A stretch of DNA of 64,000 bases from Gemmatimonadota bacterium. GTDB lineage: Bacteria; Gemmatimonadota; Gemmatimonadetes; Gemmatimonadales; Gemmatimonadaceae. A program made the position numbers and the translations under genes. Of the stretch, positions 8,365 to 16,892 are shown one piece after another. The stretch spans positions 1 through 64,000 of the forward strand of contig JAPLKU010000018.1 of the NCBI GenBank assembly GCA_026387935.1, read 5' to 3'. How positions within the stretch are numbered: the first letter of the stretch is position 1; the number at the start of each line of letters is the position of its first letter. Below the pieces are notes generated by a model. The model saw only the letters and a program-made list of their open reading frames with translations. It did no database searches and was not told the origin of the DNA.

Positions 8365-9720
8365 ATGAATCCGAATCGTCGCGCCGCATTCGTAGCGGCA
8401 CTGCTCTGTGTCATATGCGCTCCGGCGTTCCTCGCCGCCCAAGCCTCCGCTCAACAATCGGCCGCGCCGCCGGCCCCGATCACTGCGATCCGCGCCGGCC
8501 GGCTCATTGACCCGGAAACCGGCACGAGCGCCGCGAACCAGGTGATTCTCATCCAGAATGGTCGCTTCACGGCTATCGGCGCGAACGTCGCGATTCCGGC
8601 CGGGGCAAGCGTCATCGATCTCTCGCAACTCACCGTGGTCCCGGGGCTGGTCGAGGCGCACAACCACCTCGCGCTCACGTACAAGGAAGTCCCCGAACGC
8701 AACAGCTACTACCTCACGCAGATCCTCGAGGACACGCCGTTCCGCGCCATTCAAGCGGCATCCAACGGCATTCAGATGCTCGCGTCGGGATTCACCATTG
8801 TGCGCGACATGGGCAACAACGGCAACTACGCCGACATCGCGCTCCGGAAGGCCATCGAGCAGGGCTGGCTTCCCGGCCCCACCATCATTCCCTCAGGCCT
8901 CATCATTGGCGGACTCGGCGGGCAGTTCTCACCCACGCCCGAGATGGCGTTTGACAAAAAGATCGTCTACCCCGAATACCTCGAAGCCGATACGCGCGAC
9001 GAGATGATCAAGGCCGTGCGGCAGAACGCACTCGTTGGCGCTCGCGTCATCAAGATCTGTGTGGACTGCAAGCCCTGGGGGTACACGACTGACGAAATTC
9101 GCCTGTTCATCAGCGAGGCGGCGAAGGCCGGACTCAAGGTCGAGGGCCACGTCCAGACGGTCGAGGGCGCGCGCCGCGCCGTGGACGCCGGCATCTGGTC
9201 CATCGCGCACGACCGCGGAATGACCGATTCGATTCACAAGGTGATGGCGCAAAAGCACATCTTCCGCGCCGGCACCGAGACGCCGATCTCGCTCGTCGGC
9301 CACACCACGCCGGAAGGGTACAAGTTCACCGTCGAGATGCTGCGCAACGCCTGGCAGAACAAGGTGCCGCTCACCTTCTCCACCGATGCCGACTACTACG
9401 TGCCGGGCAAAACCCGCGGCGAAGTGGCCATCTCGTTCATTGAAACGTGGAAGGCCGCCGGCATCCCCGCACCCGATATCCTGCGCGCCATGACCGTCAC
9501 CGGCTACGAGGTCAGCGAGACGGAGCGTACGCGCGGGCCGATCAAGGTCGGGATGGCGGCCGACCTGATTGCCGTGCGTGGCAATCCGCTCGACAACATC
9601 GACGTGCTTCGGGACGTGCAGTTCGTCCTCAAGAACGGGATGGTGTTCAAGCAGGGCGGCATCATGACGCCGGGAGCGTTCTTCAACGGCGGGCCGGTGA
9701 ACGGGACCAACCGGCGGTAA
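8365..9720 (+). CDS. Secreted amidohydrolase (imidazolonepropionase-like)
   Basis: A 451-residue metal-dependent amidohydrolase with a signal peptide (NRRAAFVAALLCVI... ending ASAQQ at about residue 32). The metal-binding HxH is in VEAHNHLAL (about 97-105). Later ligands are the His of EGHVQT and of IAHDRGM, and the Asp of FSTDADYY. The C-terminal IKVGMAADLIAVRGNPL is the usual end of the composite beta domain. These secreted enzymes act on cyclic amides or prolyl dipeptides; the substrate here is not known. The ATG at 8365 begins the signal peptide. It converges on the SDR gene with 18 bases between the stops. Confidence 0.85.
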   Translation: MNPNRRAAFVAALLCVICAPAFLAAQASAQQSAAPPAPITAIRAGRLIDPETGTSAANQVILIQNGRFTAIGANVAIPAGASVIDLSQLTVVPGLVEAHNHLALTYKEVPERNSYYLTQILEDTPFRAIQAASNGIQMLASGFTIVRDMGNNGNYADIALRKAIEQGWLPGPTIIPSGLIIGGLGGQFSPTPEMAFDKKIVYPEYLEADTRDEMIKAVRQNALVGARVIKICVDCKPWGYTTDEIRLFISEAAKAGLKVEGHVQTVEGARRAVDAGIWSIAHDRGMTDSIHKVMAQKHIFRAGTETPISLVGHTTPEGYKFTVEMLRNAWQNKVPLTFSTDADYYVPGKTRGEVAISFIETWKAAGIPAPDILRAMTVTGYEVSETERTRGPIKVGMAADLIAVRGNPLDNIDVLRDVQFVLKNGMVFKQGGIMTPGAFFNGGPVNGTNRR

Positions 9721-9738
9721 CGCGCGACTACACCACGC

Positions 9739-11313
9739 CTACCAGTCGATCGACCGATAGTCCTTGAGAAACTGCCCCCAAACGTGCTTGCCCGTGTTGA
9801 GGCCATCAATGATGGGATCCACGATGCGGGCAGCGCCGTCAACAATGTCGAGCGGCGGATGGAACCGATGATCGGCCACCTTCTTCGCCGCGATTTCGGC
9901 GGGGTCCTCGTCGGTGACCCAGCCGGTGTCGACGGCGTTCATGTGAATGCCGTCGCCGAAGTAGTCCGTAGCCGAGGTGCGCGTCATCATGTTGAGCGCG
10001 GCCTTCGCCATGTTCGTGTGCGGATGGCGCGTCGTCTTCTGCTTTCGGTAGAACTGGCCTTCCACCGCTGACACGTTGACGATGTGCTTGTCGCGATTCG
10101 GCGACCGCAGCATGAGCGGCTTGAGTCGCGCATTGAGCAGAAATGGCGCCACGGCATTCACCAGGTGCACTTCGAGCAACTCGACACTCGGCACATCGGC
10201 CATCAGCATGCGCCACGAGTTGCGGTCGCGCAGGTCCACCTGCTGCATGTCCTGGTCGAGCTTGCCTTCCGGAAAGAGATGGGCCTGCGGGCCAGCATCG
10301 TCGGGGAGGCTCACCACCTGCGATAACTCAGCGGCGTGCGTGAGGCCAGCGAGTTCGCTGAAGCGTTTGGCCTCGACACTGACTCCATCGGAACCCGATG
10401 CCGTGCTGCCGGGCAGCATGTTGTACGCGCGAACCCCTTCGTACGCACCGAGCAGTTTCTGCACATGCTCGGGCATATGGCCAAAAGCCGCCGTCTCGCG
10501 CTCCATCATGTGCCGGTAGAACTCCGGCGGCCGCCGCACGGTCTGGCAGGCGTTGTTGATGATGAAGTCGAGCCGGCTATGCGTTGCATTCAGCTGGTGG
10601 CAAAACGCCTCGACACTCGGCGTGTGCCGGAGGTCGAGTCCGAAGATCTCCAGCCGTTGGCCCCATTCGGCGAAGTCCGGCTCCGCGGCATAGCGCGCCG
10701 CTGAATCGCGTGGGAATCGAGTGGTCACTATCAGGTGCGCGCCCGCGCGCAGCAGCTTGATGCCGGCCTGGTAGCCAATCTTCACGCGCCCGCCCGTCAG
10801 CAGCGCAACTCGACCACTCAGGTCCGCCAGCTCGGAGCGCTTCGCGTAGTTGAACTCCGCGCACGCGGGGCAGAGCTGGTCGTAGAAATGGTGCAGCACG
10901 TTGAAGTTCAGCTTGCACACATAGCAGTTGTGCTCTTCGAGCGCCTCGCGGAAATCAGGATCGTCCACCGTCTCCTGCTCCCCACTCCCAATCCGCTTGA
11001 TGTTCGGCGTCGTAAACACCGTCTGTCGGCGCAACGCGCGGATACCCGTGCTATGCAGCTGGGACTCCGACTTCCGGACAACTTCCTTTCGCTCTGCCGA
11101 TTTCTTGCGCTTGACGGCCTTGATCACCTGCCGGCGGCTGATCGCATCGGGACGCGACACCTGGCCGGCAGCCGTAAGAAAGCGCATCCGCTCGTCGTCG
11201 TTGACCGTGAGTAAATGGTGGCGCTCAGCGGCGAGCCGTTCGAGCAGTTCGGTGGCCGCGCGAATCTGGTCGGCGATATCGTCGCGCCGCGACGTCACTG
11301 CATCTGCTCCCAT
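9739..11313 (-). CDS. Two-domain SDR oxidoreductase with N-terminal zinc-ribbon-like region
   Basis: A 524-residue protein, about twice the size of a classical short-chain dehydrogenase. The first ~150 residues are a basic helical region followed by a cysteine pair pattern (CYVC near 129-132 and CPAC near 148-151) that looks like a four-Cys zinc site. The SDR domain follows: LLTGGRVKIGYQ as nucleotide-binding loop, FIINNACQT as the NNAG-like motif, and a Ser in NVSAVEGQFYRK with the YRK in place of the usual YxxxK spacing. A second candidate is HTNMAKAALN. The family occurs in bacteria, fungi and plants, but its substrate is unknown to me. It overlaps the ABC-F stop by 19 bases. Confidence 0.75.
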   Translation of the reverse strand: MGADAVTSRRDDIADQIRAATELLERLAAERHHLLTVNDDERMRFLTAAGQVSRPDAISRRQVIKAVKRKKSAERKEVVRKSESQLHSTGIRALRRQTVFTTPNIKRIGSGEQETVDDPDFREALEEHNCYVCKLNFNVLHHFYDQLCPACAEFNYAKRSELADLSGRVALLTGGRVKIGYQAGIKLLRAGAHLIVTTRFPRDSAARYAAEPDFAEWGQRLEIFGLDLRHTPSVEAFCHQLNATHSRLDFIINNACQTVRRPPEFYRHMMERETAAFGHMPEHVQKLLGAYEGVRAYNMLPGSTASGSDGVSVEAKRFSELAGLTHAAELSQVVSLPDDAGPQAHLFPEGKLDQDMQQVDLRDRNSWRMLMADVPSVELLEVHLVNAVAPFLLNARLKPLMLRSPNRDKHIVNVSAVEGQFYRKQKTTRHPHTNMAKAALNMMTRTSATDYFGDGIHMNAVDTGWVTDEDPAEIAAKKVADHRFHPPLDIVDGAARIVDPIIDGLNTGKHVWGQFLKDYRSIDW

Positions 11314-13220
11314 TTCAACATGGCCGCGTCGAGCGTTCGTTCCGCCGCCGCGAGCTGCTTGCTCAGATCGGCCGCGCGTTTCGCGTTCTTCCCCGAGCCG
11401 TCATACAGCGCGGGATCCGCGATCTGCGCCTTGAGATCAGCCACCGCACGCTCACCCTGCTGCACCGCGCGCTCGGCCGCTTCGGCTTCTTTCCTCTTTG
11501 CCTTCCGCGCAGCCTGACCATCGGCTTCGGCAGCGGAGTTGGCCTTCGACTTGGCTTTGTCGCGCCCACGACGCTCGTCAGATGCAAGCGCATTGGCCGC
11601 GCGCTGCGCGAGCAGCGCATCCTTCTTGGCCTGCTCCCACTCGACGAAGGTGCCACCGAAGTCCACAATCTTGTCGCCTTCAATCGACCACACACGCGTC
11701 GCCAACTCACGCAGCAGCGCGCGATCGTGGCTCACCAGCAGCACCGTGCCTTCGTATTCCTCGATTCCGTCTTCGAGCGCCTCGATCGATTCAACGTCGA
11801 GGTGATTCGTCGGCTCGTCGAGGATGAGCAGGTTGGCCCGCTTCAATACGATGAGCGCCATGGCGAGCCGTGCGCGCTCGCCGCCCGAAAGCGTGCGGGT
11901 GCTGCGAAACACTTCGTCGCCTGTGAAACCAAACGCGCCGAGGTGATTCTGCACAGCGCCGCGGGTCCAAAGCGGGCGCTGGTCATTGATGACATCGTAA
12001 ATCGACTTGTCGAGCGGGAGTTGGTCGAGGTTTTGCCGGAAATATGCCGGCGTGACGGAGCCGCCGAGCCGAAGTTCTCCGGCTTGCGGTTCGCGTTCGC
12101 CTATCAGCGTCGTGATGAGCGTCGTTTTACCGGCGCCATTGGGGCCAACGAGCGCGACCGTGTCGCCGCGATTGACCGTCGCGCTGAAATCGCGCACCAG
12201 CGTACGCCCCGCCACGCCTACGTCGAGTCGGTCGGCGGTGATCACGCGGTCGCCGCCCCGCTCGGCGATTTCGAGGCGCAGCTCCATCGCGCCTTCGGAC
12301 CCCGGGGGCGGAGTAAGGCGCGGGAGCCGTTCGAGACGTTTGCGGCGCCCCTTGGCCTGCGCCGAGTTCTGCCCCGCGAGGTTGCGGCGGATGTAGTCCT
12401 CTTCCTTCGCAATCATCGTTTGCTGTTTGGCGTGCTGCCGTTCGAGCGTCAGGCGCGCTTCCGTGCGCTGCTGCACGAAACTCGAATAGCCGCCGCGGTA
12501 CGCCGTGCCGGTGCCAGCCTCGAGGTGCAGCACATGATCCGCGATTTCGTCGAGAAACGAACGATCGTGACTGATCACAATCACCGTTTCGTCGAGTTCG
12601 CGGAGGTAATTCTGCAACCACTCCGTAGTCTCGAGATCGAGGTGATTCGTCGGTTCGTCGAGGAGCAGCACGTCTGCGGGAGCGGCAATCTGGCCGGCGA
12701 GCCCGACGCGCCCGCGCTCTCCGCCGCTGAGTGTCGAGAGCTGCTGCGATTTCGCCTTCTCCGCGTCGAATCCGAGTCCTTGCAAGACGGAATCAACGCG
12801 CGCATGAAAGGTGTACCCACCCCCGTGCGCGAACTGCTCCATGTCGTGCCCGTATTTGTCGAGCACGGCCATGGGCACGTGATCGCCGTACGACGCGAGC
12901 GCATGCGCCTGCTCCGCGAGCGAACGCTCGAGTTCCATCAATCCGGCCCACGGCTGTGCAGCGGCTTCCCACACGGTCTTGGCGGCGCCGAAATCGCGGT
13001 GCTGGTCGAGCAGGGAGACGCGCAGTCCGGGGTCGCGGGCCACAGCGCCAGCGGTCGGCTTGATCTGGCCCGTCATCACCTTGAACAGGGACGTCTTCCC
13101 CGAGCCATTCCGGCCCACGATGCCCCACCGCTCCCCGGCCGCGACAGTGAATGTCACGCCTTCGAGGAGTATGGTGGCACCGAATTCGATGCCGATGCCG
13201 GAGAGGGAGAGTTGGGTCAC
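11295..13220 (-). CDS. ABC-F family ATPase
   Basis: A 641-residue soluble protein with two ABC ATPase domains and no membrane part, as in the ABC-F translation factors (Uup/EttA type) that act at the ribosome. Walker A motifs are GRNGSGKTS and GPNGAGKTT. Signature motifs are LSGGERGR and LSGGERAR. Walker B regions end LLLDEPTNHLD and LILDEPTNHLD. The linker between the domains carries the charged helical hairpin, and the C-terminal ~100 residues are a Lys/Ala/Arg-rich coiled coil like that of Uup. I chose the GTG at 13220 (VTQLSL) because upstream codons would overlap the next gene's stop and show no homology. Exact subfamily is uncertain. Confidence 0.88.
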   Translation of the reverse strand: MTQLSLSGIGIEFGATILLEGVTFTVAAGERWGIVGRNGSGKTSLFKVMTGQIKPTAGAVARDPGLRVSLLDQHRDFGAAKTVWEAAAQPWAGLMELERSLAEQAHALASYGDHVPMAVLDKYGHDMEQFAHGGGYTFHARVDSVLQGLGFDAEKAKSQQLSTLSGGERGRVGLAGQIAAPADVLLLDEPTNHLDLETTEWLQNYLRELDETVIVISHDRSFLDEIADHVLHLEAGTGTAYRGGYSSFVQQRTEARLTLERQHAKQQTMIAKEEDYIRRNLAGQNSAQAKGRRKRLERLPRLTPPPGSEGAMELRLEIAERGGDRVITADRLDVGVAGRTLVRDFSATVNRGDTVALVGPNGAGKTTLITTLIGEREPQAGELRLGGSVTPAYFRQNLDQLPLDKSIYDVINDQRPLWTRGAVQNHLGAFGFTGDEVFRSTRTLSGGERARLAMALIVLKRANLLILDEPTNHLDVESIEALEDGIEEYEGTVLLVSHDRALLRELATRVWSIEGDKIVDFGGTFVEWEQAKKDALLAQRAANALASDERRGRDKAKSKANSAAEADGQAARKAKRKEAEAAERAVQQGERAVADLKAQIADPALYDGSGKNAKRAADLSKQLAAAERTLDAAMLKWEQMQ

Positions 13221-13281
13221 CCCTGAAAGATCGCCCGGGGGCGTATTCTGCGCCTCCCCGGAAAGGACGCAGAAGCTTGGT

Positions 13282-15183
13282 TTAGGGCACCCGCAGCGCC
13301 ACCAACTCCGCCGGCATCCCCTGCTTGCCCACCCAGAACGCGATGTACTGCGTGCCATCTACCATGTAGCTCATGGGAGAACCGCCAACCGAGCCCGGCA
13401 GCGGAATGTCCGCCACACGCTCGCCGGTCTTCTTGTCGAACACATGCAGCACCGGGCGACTGCCGAACCCTTCCGTCGCAAAGACAAGCGTCTTCGTCGC
13501 CATGACGGCCGGCCGCGTGCGCGCGCCGGTGTTCGGAATCGTCAGTCCCTTCAGCGCCGGATTGTTCTTGATCTGGTCCGGCGTGTCGCCACCCGGAACA
13601 GTCCAAAGCAGCTCGCCACGATTCATATCAATCGCCGTGATGCGATTGTACGGCGGCTTGAGCAACGGAAGTCCATCCACGTTCGGCAGACGGCCAGCGC
13701 CGCCCGACCAGCGCATGTCGGAGCGCACCGTGTCATGCTCCAGCGCAAAGTTCGCCGGGTTCGTGAACGAGCCCACATACAGCACGCCGGCTTCGGGATC
13801 GTACGAGCCATGCTCCCAATTGGCTCCACCCACCGAACCCGGAACGGAAATGGTGCCGTTCGTGCCATCGGCCGCGCGAAGCGTTGACGGCGGCGTCCAG
13901 AGCTGGCCAAGCCGGAAGGGCTTCACCGCTTCAATCGCCTTTGCACGAAGCTCAGGCGTGAAGTCGATCAGGTCGTTCACGGTCACGCCCTGCAAATCGA
14001 ACGGTGGCGGCTTGGTGGGATAGGGCTGCGTTGGCGAGGTGCGTTCGCCCGGCACATCGGTCTGCGGAACCGCGCGTTCTTCAATCGGCCAGACCGGCTT
14101 CCCTGTGACGCGATCGAAGGTGTACACAAACGCCTGCTTCGTGATCTGCATGACCGCTTCGATTTTGCGACCTCCGACGTTCAGGTCAGCAAGAATCGGT
14201 GCCGTCGGGTTGTCGCGGTCCCACACGTCATGATGCACAATCTGGTAGTGCCAGATGCGCTTACCAGTGCGGATATCGAGACACACAAGCGTCGACGAAA
14301 ACAGATCGTCGCCCGGACGGTGGCCGCCGTAATAGTCGCCCGTCGCGCCTTCGACGGGCAGATAGAGGTAGCCACGCTTCGTGTCGAGACTCATCGGCGC
14401 CCACACGCCAGTGTTGCCGGTGAAGTCGGCCGAGCCGTCGAGCCAGGTGTCGTAGCCGAACTCGCCCTTCACCGGAATCGTATTGAAGCGCCACTTGAGC
14501 GCGCCGGTCTTCGCGTCGAATGCGAGCACTCGGCCAGGCACGTTCTTCCTGGATACCGGGCGCGAGCCTTCACGAAGCGCGGGACCTATCACGACGACGT
14601 TGTCAAAGACCAGCGGCGGTGAACTCGCGCCTATTTCGGCGCTGTCGAGATTGATGGTAACACCGAGTTGCGCCTTGAGGTCGATGAATCCGTTTTTGCC
14701 GAACGATTCGACAGGCTTCCCGGTCTTTGCGTCGAGCGCGACGAGATGGAATCCCGGCAGCGTCACGAAGATTCGCGGATTGCGACCGTCAGTCCAGTAC
14801 GCCACGCCGCGGCCAGCGCCGGGGCGCGGCGCAAAGCCGAATCGCACCGGGGTGTCGTCCCAGCGCCAACGCCACTTCTCGGCCCCCGTCGCAGCGTCGG
14901 CTGCCACGACCGCCCGGTGCGTTCCCGTAGTGAAATAGAGCACCCCGCCAATCATCAGCGGCGTATTCTCGTTTTTGACTTCAGCCGGTGTATCGGTCGG
15001 ATCCGACTTCCAGCTCCACGCGATACTCAGCTTCGAAACGTTCTCCTTCGTGATCTGGCCAAGCGGCGAGAATCGGGTAGCCGCGAGATCGTTGTGGTAC
15101 GACGGCCATTCACCGGCGGCAGACTGCGCAGCGGCGAGTGCCGGAACGAATGCGAAGGCAAGGACGAGTCGGCGCAGGTGCAT
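13282..15183 (-). CDS. PQQ-dependent dehydrogenase-like secreted beta-propeller
   Basis: A 633-residue exported enzyme resembling quinoprotein glucose/alcohol dehydrogenases. It has a signal peptide (LRRLVLAFAFVPALAAAQ), then EWPSYHNDLAATRFSPL, the usual entry into the eight-bladed propeller. Repeated tryptophan-docking-type blades follow (for example WKWRFNTIPVKGEFGYDTW, GERVADIPLPGSVGG). It lacks the N-terminal membrane anchor of glucose dehydrogenase and any C-terminal cytochrome c domain, so it should be periplasmic and pass electrons to a separate acceptor. No PQQ biosynthesis gene is in the window. The start at 15183 opens the signal peptide; no strong ribosome site precedes it. Confidence 0.82.
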   Translation of the reverse strand: MHLRRLVLAFAFVPALAAAQSAAGEWPSYHNDLAATRFSPLGQITKENVSKLSIAWSWKSDPTDTPAEVKNENTPLMIGGVLYFTTGTHRAVVAADAATGAEKWRWRWDDTPVRFGFAPRPGAGRGVAYWTDGRNPRIFVTLPGFHLVALDAKTGKPVESFGKNGFIDLKAQLGVTINLDSAEIGASSPPLVFDNVVVIGPALREGSRPVSRKNVPGRVLAFDAKTGALKWRFNTIPVKGEFGYDTWLDGSADFTGNTGVWAPMSLDTKRGYLYLPVEGATGDYYGGHRPGDDLFSSTLVCLDIRTGKRIWHYQIVHHDVWDRDNPTAPILADLNVGGRKIEAVMQITKQAFVYTFDRVTGKPVWPIEERAVPQTDVPGERTSPTQPYPTKPPPFDLQGVTVNDLIDFTPELRAKAIEAVKPFRLGQLWTPPSTLRAADGTNGTISVPGSVGGANWEHGSYDPEAGVLYVGSFTNPANFALEHDTVRSDMRWSGGAGRLPNVDGLPLLKPPYNRITAIDMNRGELLWTVPGGDTPDQIKNNPALKGLTIPNTGARTRPAVMATKTLVFATEGFGSRPVLHVFDKKTGERVADIPLPGSVGGSPMSYMVDGTQYIAFWVGKQGMPAELVALRVP

Positions 15184-15224
15184 GTGCGATGAAATGAGGT
15201 CAGGGACGAAAGTGAGGGCGTAAG

Positions 15225-15980
15225 CTACTGACGAATCTTGTCGAACGTGACGTTTCCGATGGCGTAGCGCTTCCAATCCTTGTAGTCGAAGTGCCACCAC
15301 TCCGTGGGATTCACCACAAACCCTTCGGCTTCCATCGCCGAGCGCAGTAGCCCGCGGAGTCGGTTCTGCTCTGCCGTGCCGGCGGCGTAGTTCGAGTACG
15401 CTCGGCTCGTCATCTCGTCATACACACTCGGCATTTCCACGGGTTTCCCGGTGCGCAAGTCGTAGATCGACATGTCCATCGCGCAACCGCGGTTGTGCTT
15501 CGATCCCTCGGCCGGATTCGCCACGAACTCGTGCTTGTCGGGCGGCGTCGCGTCCCAGAAAATCTTCGTCACGTACCAAGGGCGGTAGCCGTCGTGCAGC
15601 AGCACGCCATATCCCTGCTTCATGAGCATGTGGTGTGCACGAATGAGCGCCTCTGCGGCCGGCCGCTGCAGGAAGGCTCGCGGCGCGTCGTACACTTTCG
15701 TGCTCAGAAAATTGTTCGTCGTTGCATACCGAATGTCGAGATGCACGGCCGAATCGAGCGGCGCGATCTCCACGAGATCGGCTGGGAGGAACGTCGTGGT
15801 CTCCACCGGCGGCTTGAGTGCGAGCGCCTCGAGCCGCAGTGCGTCGACGGCACGAACTGGCGTGATGCGGAAGACGGCCGGCTGATCCGGCTGCTGTGGT
15901 GCGGGCTCAGCCCCGCGGCAGGCGCCGAGTACGGCGAGACTCGCAAACCAAGTGACGAACCATCGGAGGCGTGGGGTCAT
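15225..15980 (-). CDS. VanX-like D-Ala-D-Ala dipeptidase, lipoprotein
   Basis: A 251-residue M15 metallopeptidase of the VanX/DdpX group, which hydrolyses D-alanyl-D-alanine. A lipobox (LAVLGAC near residue 21) predicts a lipoprotein. Family motifs are DIRYATTNNF, DGYRPW, the zinc site SKHNRGCAMD (His and Asp) and the EWWHFDY with the catalytic Glu and third zinc His. The length fits secreted DdpX-type enzymes that recycle peptidoglycan dipeptides rather than the cytosolic resistance enzyme; no VanH/VanA or VanRS genes are nearby. It precedes the PQQ-type gene by 41 bases on the same strand. Confidence 0.88.
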   Translation of the reverse strand: MTPRLRWFVTWFASLAVLGACRGAEPAPQQPDQPAVFRITPVRAVDALRLEALALKPPVETTTFLPADLVEIAPLDSAVHLDIRYATTNNFLSTKVYDAPRAFLQRPAAEALIRAHHMLMKQGYGVLLHDGYRPWYVTKIFWDATPPDKHEFVANPAEGSKHNRGCAMDMSIYDLRTGKPVEMPSVYDEMTSRAYSNYAAGTAEQNRLRGLLRSAMEAEGFVVNPTEWWHFDYKDWKRYAIGNVTFDKIRQ

Positions 15981-16283
15981 ATACGCAGTAGAATCGCTCA
16001 GTCTGCCCCGTCGTCGCTAGTGGAAAACGGTGTGACATCCTCCCTCCCCCTTCTCGACCGCCCCCAGGTGAGTTACTCCCGTTACTTCCCAAGCTTGCCC
16101 CTGACAAATGCAATTGCCTTCGGCCACGCCGGACTTCGCGACGGCATCAATGATCGTACCACCACTCACCGCTGCGCGCACGATCGGCGCCACCTTGGTC
16201 CCGAACGTGCATCACCTGATCGTGCGTCATCGTGCCAACACTCAGCTGCAACACGAATCCTGCCGCACACTACCATTCCCCCC
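15981..16283. other. 303-base intergenic region without a convincing gene
   Basis: This lies between the divergent VanX-like and YaeQ genes and should hold promoters for both. Short open stretches exist on both strands (for example 16108-16293 plus, and a minus reading around 16075-16215 that begins without a good start codon), but none has a ribosome site or a family match. No clear hairpin, repeat or tRNA is seen. Confidence 0.6.
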
Positions 16284-16823
16284 ATGGCACTGACCTCCAC
16301 CGTCTACACGTTCGACATTGCGCTCAGCGACGTCGACCGCGGCGTTTATGAACAGCTGAACCTCAAGGCCGCCTGCCATCCGTCGGAAACACCCGAGTAC
16401 TTCCTCACGCGCGTACTCGCCTACTGCCTCGAGTACCGCGAAGGCATCGCTTTTTCCAAGGGGCTCAGCGAAGCCGATGAACCACCAATCACGATCCGCG
16501 ACCTCACTGGCACGATCACGCACTGGATCGAGATCGGCAGCCCCGACGCCGCGCGCCTGCACATCGCCAGCAAGGCCTGCCCTCGCGTGGCCATCTACAC
16601 GCACAAGGAACCTCGCCTCGTGCTGCGCGCCTACGAAGGCCAGAAAATCCACCGCGCCGAACGCGTCGAGTTCTACGCTGTCGACCGCGCACTGCTCGCT
16701 GAGTTAGTCGGGCATCTCGACCGCCGCGTGACCATGACCTTGAGCGTCACCGACCGCATCCTCTTCATTGATATCGCCGGCACAAGCGTGAGCGGCGCCG
16801 TGGAGCGGCACGCAATCCAGTAG
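16284..16823 (+). CDS. YaeQ family protein
   Basis: A 179-residue protein of the YaeQ family, which has a PD-(D/E)xK nuclease-like fold and unknown cellular role; the E. coli member was first linked to RfaH-independent haemolysin expression. Family marks seen are STVYTFDIALSDVDRGVYE at the N-terminus, ETPEYFLTRVLAYCLEY (about 32-48), FSKGLSEADEPP (about 54-65), WIEIGSPD (about 80-87) and the C-terminal DRILFIDIAG. The length matches the family. A long open frame runs upstream but it is antisense to the VanX-like gene; the ATG at 16284 is where homology starts. Confidence 0.9.
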   Translation: MALTSTVYTFDIALSDVDRGVYEQLNLKAACHPSETPEYFLTRVLAYCLEYREGIAFSKGLSEADEPPITIRDLTGTITHWIEIGSPDAARLHIASKACPRVAIYTHKEPRLVLRAYEGQKIHRAERVEFYAVDRALLAELVGHLDRRVTMTLSVTDRILFIDIAGTSVSGAVERHAIQ

Positions 16824-16892
16824 CCGTCGGGCGCCAGACCATCCCCAGAACCCCGGAGATGACGTTGCGGTTGACCTTATGGTTGGCGGAAA

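Noticed and set aside
11727-13226. Plus-strand open frame of 499 codons
   Set aside because: It is antisense to the ABC-F ATPase, which has full Walker and signature motifs; the plus frame has none.
15225-15980. Vancomycin-resistance role for the VanX-like gene
   Set aside because: It is a lipoprotein and has no vanH, vanA or vanRS neighbours, so dipeptide recycling is more likely.
16108-16293. 61-codon frame upstream of YaeQ
   Set aside because: No ribosome site, no family, and it overlaps the YaeQ start in another frame.
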